Below are positions 1-5,457 of a stretch of DNA of 8,883 nt, piece by piece; the stretch's first letter is position 1; the number at the start of each line of letters is the position of its first letter. The translations under genes and the position numbers were made by a program. The stretch lies in the NCBI GenBank assembly GCA_012965455.1, contig DTSG01000422.1:1-8883 (forward strand), written 5' to 3'. The notes under the pieces were generated by a model. That model made no database searches and was not told where the DNA came from. It saw only the letters and a program-made list of their open reading frames with translations. The stretch is from Planctomycetaceae bacterium (GTDB lineage Bacteria > Planctomycetota > Planctomycetia > Pirellulales > Pirellulaceae).

Positions 1-8
1 AGAAGCGG

Positions 9-1304
9 ATGTCGTCCAATAATAAAGCAGCCACTAAAAATTCGAATCGCCGAGATTTTTTGAAGTCATCGACGTTACTTGGAGGTGCTATGGCTACGTC
101 GCTTACCGCGGCAAATCCCGTGCATGCTCAAGGTTCGGACATCTTAAAAATTGGTTTAATTGGCTGCGGTGGTCGTGGTAGTGGAGCTGCTGTTAATGCC
201 ATGCGAGCGGAAGACAATTTACGTCTGACGGCAATGGCTGAAGCTTTCCCCGACCGATTAGAGCATTCCAAGAATATATTGAGCCGTCAGCTTGGGGACA
301 AATTCCAAGTTGATGATGACCACAGCTTTGTGGGCTTTGAAGCATATAAAGAGTTGTTAGCCACCGATATTGACGTGGTATTGCTGTGCACACCTCCGCA
401 TTTTCGACCGGCGATGTTTAAAGAAGCGATCGCTCAGAACAAGCATGTGTTTTGTGAAAAGCCCGTAGCGACTGATGCTGCCGGCGTGCGCAGCGTGATG
501 GATAGTGTACGCGCAGCAAAGGAAAAGGATCTTAACGTCGTCTCGGGACTGTGCTGGCGGTATGACTATGGTGTTCGCGAGATCATGAAGAAGATTCAAG
601 ACGGAGTAATTGGCGAAATCCGCTCGATTCAAGAAAATTATTTGACAGGTACATTATGGCACCGTGGTCGAAAACCTGAATGGAGTGAAATGGAATATCA
701 GATGCGAAACTGGCTCTATTTCACTTGGCTTGGTGGAGATCATATTGTCGAGCAACACATCCATAGCTTAGACAAAGCGATGTGGCTAATGGGCGACGAA
801 CCGCCAGTACGCGCCACTGGATTGGGTGGACGTCAAGAACGTACTGACGAAAAATGGGGACACGTCTTTGATCATTTCTCCGTCTGCTATGAATGGGCCA
901 ATGGAGTTAAAACTCACGCCTACACTCGCCAGATGGCGGGATGTTCGAACAATGTCGAAGACTTCGTTGTTGGTACCAAAGGTACCGCGCGGGTGTTACG
1001 CAATTCTTATAGCATTAACGGCGAAGAGCAATGGCGTTACAAAGGGCCTAAGCCAAGTATGTACGATGTAGAGCACAAAGAGTTGTATGCTGCAATCCGC
1101 TCAGGAAACACGATTAACAATGGCGATTACATGTGCAACAGCACCATGCTGGCAATCATGGGCCGTGAGGTTTGCTATACGGGTAAGACGCTGACTTGGG
1201 AGCAGATGATGAATTCCAAGCAAGACATGACTCCGGCGGCTTACGAGTGGAGTGACATCGCTGTCCCGGAAGTAGCTCGACCTGGTAAAACCCCGTTCGT
1301 TTAA
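9..1304 (+). CDS. Tat-exported Gfo/Idh/MocA-family oxidoreductase
   Basis: This 431-aa protein belongs to the NAD(P)-dependent dehydrogenases of the Gfo/Idh/MocA superfamily, which usually act on sugars, inositols or related polyols. The N-terminus carries a twin-arginine motif (NRRDFLKSS, residues 13-21), a short hydrophobic stretch and an Ala-rich cleavage region ending near VHA (38-40). The folded protein is therefore probably exported to the periplasm by Tat. The Rossmann motif GLIGCGGRGSGA is at 49-60, LLCTPPHFRP at 125-134 and the family EKP motif at 150-152, where the Lys is the usual catalytic residue. The segment GGDHIVEQHIHSLD (242-255) is the conserved C-domain active-site helix. 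Length is typical of planctomycete members, which often have many such paralogues. The substrate cannot be read from sequence. The ATG at 9 begins directly before the Tat motif, and only 8 bases of upstream DNA are visible, so promoter and operon context are unknown. Confidence 0.93.
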   Translation: MSSNNKAATKNSNRRDFLKSSTLLGGAMATSLTAANPVHAQGSDILKIGLIGCGGRGSGAAVNAMRAEDNLRLTAMAEAFPDRLEHSKNILSRQLGDKFQVDDDHSFVGFEAYKELLATDIDVVLLCTPPHFRPAMFKEAIAQNKHVFCEKPVATDAAGVRSVMDSVRAAKEKDLNVVSGLCWRYDYGVREIMKKIQDGVIGEIRSIQENYLTGTLWHRGRKPEWSEMEYQMRNWLYFTWLGGDHIVEQHIHSLDKAMWLMGDEPPVRATGLGGRQERTDEKWGHVFDHFSVCYEWANGVKTHAYTRQMAGCSNNVEDFVVGTKGTARVLRNSYSINGEEQWRYKGPKPSMYDVEHKELYAAIRSGNTINNGDYMCNSTMLAIMGREVCYTGKTLTWEQMMNSKQDMTPAAYEWSDIAVPEVARPGKTPFV

Positions 1305-1310
1305 CGAGGG
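1287..1310 (-). terminator. Intrinsic terminator of dnaA
   Basis: On the minus strand, 9 bases after the dnaA stop, CCC-t-CGTT pairs with AACG-GGG around the loop AAACG. This is seven pairs with one bulged base, and TTTT follows immediately (1290-1287). Hairpin plus T-run is the classical Rho-independent form. The plus-strand side has no T-run, so it should serve dnaA rather than the converging oxidoreductase. The hairpin lies inside the last codons of that gene. The stem is modest, so efficiency is uncertain. Confidence 0.6.
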
Positions 1311-1318
1311 GGTCAATC

Positions 1319-2725
1319 TTAGAAGTGTGCTTCGACGCGTTTGATGGCGTCAGCTACTCGACATTCGCCGTAGGCCATTGTGATGGACGCGTCGGATTGA
1401 ATCCAACCAGCGACTCGGCGGTTGGCGGAAATGACTGTGGTATGCGCTCGGTTTCCAAAGAACTCACCAATTTCCGAGTAGGCAGCTCGAGTGTATTTCC
1501 TTGCAAGCCACATCGCTAGCATGCGAGGGTGGCTAATGGACTTAATTTTTCCGTTTGACCGCAGGCTTTTCTTATCGATACCAAATGTCTTACAGATCGC
1601 TTTTTCAATGTCCTGGATGCCGACAGGTCGTTGTACACATTGAAAGAGGTCATGTAGTTGTTCCTCTGCCTGTCTTAGCGTTAGCCCTGTCCCCGTCACT
1701 TGCTGTAGAATGCGAATGCGGTTTAGGGCCCCCTGCACGTGTCTCGCGTCAGGTTGCACTCGCCGGACCAGCATTAGAACTATCTCGGAACTAATGTCCA
1801 ATTGGTGTCTGCTGCAGTATTGCTGTGCAATCTGCAGTCTCATACTTTCGTCTGGTGGTGCGATATTGCACACCAAACCACTAGAGAGCCGCGCCACCAA
1901 GTCTGCTCCAAGTCCGGCAATTTCAGTTGCCGGTGCTTTCGCCGAAAAAACAAGTTGCTTACCGCTACGAAGCAGTGAATCGACCGTGTAGTGAAATTCC
2001 AATGTGGTTGCCGACTTACCGACAAAAAATTCAATTTGGTCAATAAGAAGCACGTCAACATCTCGATATCGACGGCGAAAACTAGCTAGCCCTTTTCCTT
2101 GGAGACCTTCGAGGAATTGTGTGGTAAATTGTTCGGCCGTTAGATACATCGCTCGGCCAGGCCTAACACGGTCGCGGAATTCATCCCAGATTGATTGCAG
2201 CAGATGTGTTTTGCCACTGCCGGATGGTCCATATACGTACAGTGGTGAGATGGTTCCAGGGCTTTCTACGATGGCCTGAGAAGCTCCGAATGCGATTTGA
2301 TTTGACGCTCCGCATACGAGGTTGGAGAAAGTGGGGCGTGGCTGAGCGTTTGCTGGGGGGCTGTCGTCGCGTGAAGTGGATGGGGTAAGTGTCGACACTT
2401 TCGCCGTTGTCTCGAGGAGTCCTTGATTGTCTTGTGACGTACAGGACGTTGACTCATGTTCTGTTAGAGCGACGGTGAACTCAATTTGTAACGATTGTCC
2501 GTCAACGCGGCGCGCCACTTCAGCGATATCTCGCTGATAAACTCGTCGCAGTCGTTCCATGGCGAACGCCGTGGGCGCAGTAATCGAAAGCGTCGATGCG
2601 GACAGGTTCCATTGAACCGAGCGGTCGAACCACAATTCGAATATCTGATTACCAATCTTGTCAGCGACGTCATTCCTGATCGCTGACAGGATGTTCTGTT
2701 CGTCCTTGGTCACTCGACTTTTCAT
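1319..2725 (-). CDS. dnaA: Chromosomal replication initiator DnaA (divergent)
   Basis: This 468-aa DnaA would bind oriC and open the duplex in the cytoplasm. Domain I spans about 5-85 and a Ser/Thr/Pro-rich linker (domain II) about 86-130. The AAA+ core starts at RPTFSNLVCGASNQIA (130-145), with Walker A GPSGSGKTHLL at 166-176. Walker B reads VLLIDQIEFF (225-234), with Gln230 where most DnaA proteins have a second Asp. The sensor 1 region reads SAKAPATEI (261-269), where SDRPP-like residues are usual. The box VII arginine (LVARLSSGL, R279) and sensor 2 arginine (DARHVQGALNRI, R328) are kept. Domain IV holds the signature ARKYTRAAYSEIG and NRAHTTV (408-431), with Ala for the usual Asp in RDHTTV. 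The ATG is preceded directly by AAAGG, which is too close to be its ribosome site; the GTG at codon 5 (2713) is an alternative start. No dnaN, recF or gyrB is adjacent. Confidence 0.93.
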   Translation of the reverse strand: MKSRVTKDEQNILSAIRNDVADKIGNQIFELWFDRSVQWNLSASTLSITAPTAFAMERLRRVYQRDIAEVARRVDGQSLQIEFTVALTEHESTSCTSQDNQGLLETTAKVSTLTPSTSRDDSPPANAQPRPTFSNLVCGASNQIAFGASQAIVESPGTISPLYVYGPSGSGKTHLLQSIWDEFRDRVRPGRAMYLTAEQFTTQFLEGLQGKGLASFRRRYRDVDVLLIDQIEFFVGKSATTLEFHYTVDSLLRSGKQLVFSAKAPATEIAGLGADLVARLSSGLVCNIAPPDESMRLQIAQQYCSRHQLDISSEIVLMLVRRVQPDARHVQGALNRIRILQQVTGTGLTLRQAEEQLHDLFQCVQRPVGIQDIEKAICKTFGIDKKSLRSNGKIKSISHPRMLAMWLARKYTRAAYSEIGEFFGNRAHTTVISANRRVAGWIQSDASITMAYGECRVADAIKRVEAHF

Positions 2726-2781
2726 CCTTTATGCGTCGTAAGCGAAAGTCTGTTGCAACCATCGTAGTTACAACCCTCGGG

Positions 2782-2793
2782 CACAATATTGTG
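2782..2793. promoter_or_regulatory. Perfect 12-bp palindrome, candidate operator of dnaA
   Basis: CACAATATTGTG is an uninterrupted perfect palindrome lying 57-68 bp upstream of the dnaA start. A symmetric site at this distance suits a dimeric DNA-binding protein controlling dnaA. No known operator is recognised, and the regulator is unknown. Confidence 0.35.
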
Positions 2794-2860
2794 ATGCCGC
2801 GAGATTCCTTGACTGAGGCTTTTTCATTTGTATGTACTATATCTGAGCAAATAACAGCCG

Positions 2861-2893
2861 CTGTGAAGCTGAATAACTCGATTCGCTTCACAG
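2861..2893. repeat. Bulged 13-bp inverted repeat (hairpin I upstream of dnaA)
   Basis: CTGTGAAGC (2861-2869) pairs perfectly with GCTTCACAG (2885-2893). After one bulged T (2870), GAAT (2871-2874) pairs with ATTC (2881-2884), leaving a six-base loop. Thirteen pairs in 33 bases make a stable hairpin in RNA or a cruciform in DNA. There is no T-run on either side, so it is not a typical intrinsic terminator. It sits about 135 bp upstream of dnaA and 8 bp from a second inverted repeat. Confidence 0.55.
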
Positions 2894-2901
2894 GGGATCG
2901 C

Positions 2902-2952
2902 TTCTGTTTTATCACTGGTAACTTCTTCCGCTACACCAGTGATAAAGCGGAA
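2902..2952. repeat. 18-bp imperfect inverted repeat with a competing hairpin
   Basis: TTTATCACTGGT (2908-2919) is perfectly complementary to ACCAGTGATAAA (2935-2946). With two G-U pairs the stem extends outward to 2902/2952, giving 18 pairs around a 15-base loop. Within that loop TTCCGCT (2926-2932) can instead pair with AGCGGAA (2946-2952), which is the outer end of the same right arm. The two folds cannot coexist easily, because no linker bases remain to make a pseudoknot across a 12-bp stem. This gives two alternative structures, as in attenuators or switch-like leaders. It could equally be a binding site in DNA. Confidence 0.5.
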
Positions 2953-3097
2953 CCGAGTTACGATTGTAAACTTGCTAGTACTACAATCAAAGTACTTAGT
3001 TGGCAAAGAGTCAATAAACATTGCAAAGAAGTTAAAAGCTGCCTGTACAGCCTGCAACGAGACAGATATTGAGAAGTAATTGTTATCGGTGAGTCGT

Positions 3098-3152
3098 CAG
3101 CGGAGAGGTGGAAAACCTGTCGACTAAATAAGATTCACTGTCGACGCCGCTG
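3098..3152. repeat. CTGTCGAC direct-repeat pair within a possible three-way fold
   Basis: CTGTCGAC occurs at 3117-3124 and 3138-3145, 21 bp apart, which places both on the same face of the helix (two turns). Each contains the palindrome GTCGAC, so the copies can also pair with each other. Around them CAGCGG (3098-3103) pairs with CCGCTG (3147-3152) and AGGT (3106-3109) with ACCT (3115-3118), giving a potential three-way junction. Short stems like these can arise by chance. A tandem operator is the simpler reading. Confidence 0.3.
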
Positions 3153-3232
3153 TAAGTTTCCATTTGTTTCAGCTTGACGCACATTTATGGCTGCAATCCC
3201 GAATATGTAAGATCAGGCAAACAGTAACGATG

Positions 3233-3988
3233 TTATTTAGCGGCCAAGATGTTTTTATAGTGATCGCTTAGTTGAGTGCCGATTGAGGGCCGATTCAATT
3301 CGAATTGAATCGTGTATTGTGAGTAGCGGGCAGCGTTGTTTTGGGTGGTAGCGTGCGGGGAACGAGTAATCATCAGTACGCTAACGGGACGTCGGTTTTG
3401 GCTTTTGATGTATAAACCGATGAGGGATGTTGGGCGTTTTGTTAAATGGAATGTTTGTTGCAGCATCGTGATTATTCTTTGCGGTTCACCAGTGGTACCT
3501 CGAAATGAAATGCGTTGCAACTGTTGTTGGTTGTCAAAGTAATAGGTGAGTGCGCCAGCGAGGTCATTGGTTTCTTCGCCGGTCACAATCGGAACTCGGT
3601 AACCTTGCCACTGGCCACTTTGTATATTTTTCGAGACGCGGGCCCAACGTTGTGTTATCCATTTGGGCGTTATGTTCATGTTAATAACATCTTCAAATCG
3701 ACCAATCACGCCTCCGTCTAGATGTGGGTTATTGCCAGTTGGGTTTACGGTTAGCATCGACTCTTGGGTGACCACTCCGCTGACATCCGTGTCATCATCC
3801 GGCGAGAAAAAAGCAGTGATGGAATCACCAACGTCTCCGAACCATTGCGTCATGCGTTGCCAAGTTCCCACTTCGCCTGATTGCGTGCTGGGGCCCATTT
3901 CTGATGCGGAATTCATGAGCAACAACGGCACCACAATTACGCCTGAAAACAGAAGTAGCACGATACATCTTTTTACAATCCATCTCAT
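3233..3988 (-). CDS. Membrane-anchored conserved protein of unknown function
   Basis: This 251-aa protein starts with basic residues and one hydrophobic segment (IVLLLFSGVIVVPLLLM, about residues 9-25), so it is inner-membrane anchored or exported. A polar linker with an acidic PDDDTD patch follows. The remaining roughly 160 residues form a probable globular domain containing WITQRWARVS, GYRVPIVTG and the run LAGALTYYFDNQQQLQRISFRGTTG. From memory this resembles a planctomycete-only family annotated as a DUF (possibly DUF6690); I cannot confirm that and no activity is known. I chose the ATG at 3988 because AAAGGTG lies 9 bases before it. A GTG at 4000 would add four residues but overlaps that ribosome site. 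The leader contains a small hairpin (4043-4070: AATCAT/ATGATT plus GAC/GTC). The gene follows the THUMP-like gene on the same strand. Confidence 0.8.
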   Translation of the reverse strand: MRWIVKRCIVLLLFSGVIVVPLLLMNSASEMGPSTQSGEVGTWQRMTQWFGDVGDSITAFFSPDDDTDVSGVVTQESMLTVNPTGNNPHLDGGVIGRFEDVINMNITPKWITQRWARVSKNIQSGQWQGYRVPIVTGEETNDLAGALTYYFDNQQQLQRISFRGTTGEPQRIITMLQQTFHLTKRPTSLIGLYIKSQNRRPVSVLMITRSPHATTQNNAARYSQYTIQFELNRPSIGTQLSDHYKNILAAK

Positions 3989-4103
3989 ATTCGTTTGCAC
4001 CTTTCGCCAAAAAACTCAATAGGTCTGTGAGGTTCCTTGTTTAATCATTCGACATTTAGGTCAGATGATTTGTATTTCTTTGGTTTGAGTGCTAGGTGGA
4101 GAT

Positions 4104-4121
4104 AAAAAATGCTCGAAAGCA
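4104..4121 (-). terminator. Short UUCG-loop hairpin with T-run after the THUMP-like gene
   Basis: On the minus strand, 16 bases after the stop of the small gene at 4138, TGCT pairs with AGCA around a TTCG tetraloop, and six T residues follow (4109-4104). The stem has only four pairs, so this is a weak terminator at best. Its placement just after the small reading frame gives modest support that the frame is a real transcribed gene. Confidence 0.35.
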
Positions 4122-4137
4122 GACCGGATTAAACGGA

Positions 4138-4383
4138 TTATTCTCGTTCTGCCATGATGGCAATGGCCCGTTCACACGATTTAGCTTCACCTAAGATGAT
4201 TAACCTAATGCGATTGTCGCCTTGAGGTTGAAGTTGTTTTCGTAGTTCAGAGGGTGAAAACGGCAGCCTCTGTTTCTTGATTTCGAGTTGTCCGATATGG
4301 CGAGCTCTTAACCATTGTTTGATTAATTTTGTTGAGGGGAGTTGGAGGGCCGTTGGAGGATTGATCAAATTTGCAGTAATCAT
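4138..4383 (-). CDS. Stand-alone THUMP-like domain protein (methyltransferase C-terminus type)
   Basis: An 81-aa protein. From residue 13 on, it reads like the THUMP-like domain normally found at the C-terminus of class I SAM-dependent methyltransferases in planctomycetes and actinobacteria: LIKQWLRARHIGQLEIKK (20-37), then SELRKQLQPQGDNRIRLIIL (45-64). The matching pattern in the full enzymes, as I recall it, is L-R-RGIG-LEIKKRG, then LRKQLKLRGDN followed by a hydrophobic strand. No methyltransferase domain lies upstream. The in-frame codons before the ATG run to a TAA at 4495-4497 without any Rossmann-type motif, and the divergent lipoprotein gene begins at 4511. It is therefore either a free-standing RNA-binding-type domain or the intact tail of a gene whose front was lost. 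No good ribosome site is visible. A short hairpin with a T-run follows the stop. Confidence 0.6.
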   Translation of the reverse strand: MITANLINPPTALQLPSTKLIKQWLRARHIGQLEIKKQRLPFSPSELRKQLQPQGDNRIRLIILGEAKSCERAIAIMAERE

Positions 4384-4432
4384 TGTCCGCTGCGAGTGGG
4401 TGGCAATGGATGTTGACCCACGAGGGTTAGTT

Positions 4433-4461
4433 TTGCTACATTTCTCGTTGAGTTGTATAAA
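4433..4461 (+). promoter_or_regulatory. Candidate sigma70-type promoter of the HEAT lipoprotein gene
   Basis: TTGCTA (4433-4438) and TATAAA (4456-4461) are separated by 17 bp, matching four and five of six consensus positions. Transcription would start near 4468, leaving a leader of about 43 bases before the ATG at 4511. AGGGA at 4499-4503 is a well-spaced ribosome site. Planctomycete promoters are poorly defined, so this remains a prediction. Confidence 0.35.
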
Positions 4462-4510
4462 AATACTGAGTTTTGATTTAGTTGAACGCGGGCGTTATAG
4501 GGACAACCAC

Positions 4511-5236
4511 ATGCACCACGGATTATTATGGTCTCGATTTTCTTTTGTGATGATAGCGTTATTGTGCGCAACGGGATGCCAACAGTTGGCTCCCTTTAAT
4601 TGGAATTCCATCAATCCAACAACGTCTTATCCTGAGTGGCAAAATGACGATAAGTACATGACGACGTGGAATGACAAACACCGTGATCTTTCTAATTTAC
4701 GGAAAAATGCAGCAGGGATGTCGCACAACAAACAAGTATTGCATGCGACCGCCTTGTCGTCGCAGATAAAACAGGAGCAAGTACCGGTGGTCCGTCGTGA
4801 AATGGTGCGGGCATTGGTTGCATTTCCTGTAGTCGAAGCCGAGTCTGGTTTGGAATTTGCCCTAACTGATGAGGACGCTGATATTCGCGTAATTGCTTGT
4901 CAGGGATGGGGCAAACGCCAAACGGACCGCGCTTTTAAGTTGTTACTGGAGACATGGAGGAGTGACACGGAGGTTGATGTGCGCGTGGCAGCGATCCAGG
5001 CAATTGGAAACTTCAATGGCGAACAGGTTTACGCAGAACTCGTTACAGCGCTTGCCGATCGTGAACCCGCTGTCCAATTTGCGGGAATTCAAGGATTTCG
5101 CAAATTCAGTGGTGAGGACTGGGGGGAAGATCCTGAAACTTGGATAGCATGGACCAAAGGTGAACGTCCCGAGGTGATCTATGACGGCAAGGAAAACATT
5201 GCTGATATGCTCAACCCAGCGAATCTATTTCGCTAA
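4511..5236 (+). CDS. HEAT-repeat lipoprotein
   Basis: This 241-aa protein has a lipoprotein signal: a hydrophobic core (FSFVMIALLCA, 10-20) ending in LCATGC, with Cys23 as the likely lipidated residue. A Trp/Asn-rich linker containing YPEWQNDDKYMTTWND (40-55) follows. From about 91 to 200 come three to four helical HEAT/PBS-type repeats, seen as VRREMVRALVAF, ADIRVIACQGWGK, VDVRVAAIQAIGNF and PAVQFAGIQGFRKF. Such repeats form a curved scaffold for protein contacts, here tethered at the cell envelope. A specific role cannot be read. The frame is open from 4277, but I place the start at 4511 because the signal peptide begins there and AGGGA lies 7 bases upstream. An upstream start would bury the lipobox and overlap the divergent small gene. 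The diadenylate cyclase gene follows 221 bp downstream on the same strand. Confidence 0.85.
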   Translation: MHHGLLWSRFSFVMIALLCATGCQQLAPFNWNSINPTTSYPEWQNDDKYMTTWNDKHRDLSNLRKNAAGMSHNKQVLHATALSSQIKQEQVPVVRREMVRALVAFPVVEAESGLEFALTDEDADIRVIACQGWGKRQTDRAFKLLLETWRSDTEVDVRVAAIQAIGNFNGEQVYAELVTALADREPAVQFAGIQGFRKFSGEDWGEDPETWIAWTKGERPEVIYDGKENIADMLNPANLFR

Positions 5237-5350
5237 CAAGGCTGCCGCTATATCGGTGTCATCGACGTCGGTTGGTGTGTTTCAGTGCTTTTGAAATGGG
5301 ATTGCTCACAAGCGAACTTTCCGATTAGTATAGGGGTGCATTGTTAGCAA

Positions 5351-5429
5351 GCCAGTCGTTCTTTCTGGCGAACGAATAAATAAAACCAATGCAAGTTTGC
5401 GTACTGTTAAGTGACAACATGTATGTCAC
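5351..5429 (+). promoter_or_regulatory. Hairpins in the leader of the diadenylate cyclase gene
   Basis: Two overlapping stems lie at 5351-5374: GCCAG/CTGGC (5351-5355 with 5365-5369) and CGTTC/GAACG (5357-5361 with 5370-5374). The left arm of the second is inside the loop of the first, so they compete. A separate hairpin GTGACA/TGTCAC (5411-5416 with 5424-5429) has a seven-base loop and is followed by GTTTT, 28 bases before the cyclase ATG. These could terminate the lipoprotein transcript, attenuate the cyclase gene, or bind a regulator. The stems are short. No known riboswitch class was recognised. The rest of the 5237-5457 gap shows no gene. Confidence 0.3.
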
Positions 5430-5457
5430 GTTTTAACCAAGGGAAAATCAACCACAG

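Larger units (their letters stand above)
2726..3232. other. Structured intergenic region upstream of dnaA
   Basis: This 507-bp stretch separates the stop of the membrane-anchored protein gene from the dnaA start, both on the minus strand. I see no convincing gene in it. The open frames on either strand (for example plus 2731-3072) show no domain, no good ribosome site and low-complexity composition. It is instead rich in symmetric DNA: a palindrome, two adjacent inverted repeats and a direct-repeat pair, each listed separately. Its position suggests a dnaA promoter, leader or operator region. An origin is possible, but I found no TTATNCACA-type DnaA box with two or fewer mismatches on either strand. 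Confidence 0.5.

Noticed and set aside
2902..2952. H-type pseudoknot from the two overlapping stems
   Set aside because: The 12-bp stem would have to be crossed by a linker of zero bases, which is not physically reasonable. Alternative hairpins are the better reading.
2731..3072. A 113-aa plus-strand open frame in the dnaA upstream region
   Set aside because: It has no recognisable domain, no ribosome site and an implausible composition, and it runs through the inverted repeats. It is probably a chance frame.
2726..3232. Classical oriC with DnaA boxes
   Set aside because: Candidates ending in CACA or starting with TGTG matched the 9-mer consensus at only five or six positions. The best was TGACGCACA near 3175, at six of nine. 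No cluster was seen.
4277..4510. Extended N-terminus for the HEAT lipoprotein from an ATG at 4277
   Set aside because: It would place the lipoprotein signal in the middle of the protein and overlap the divergent gene. The ATG at 4511 has a signal peptide and a good ribosome site.
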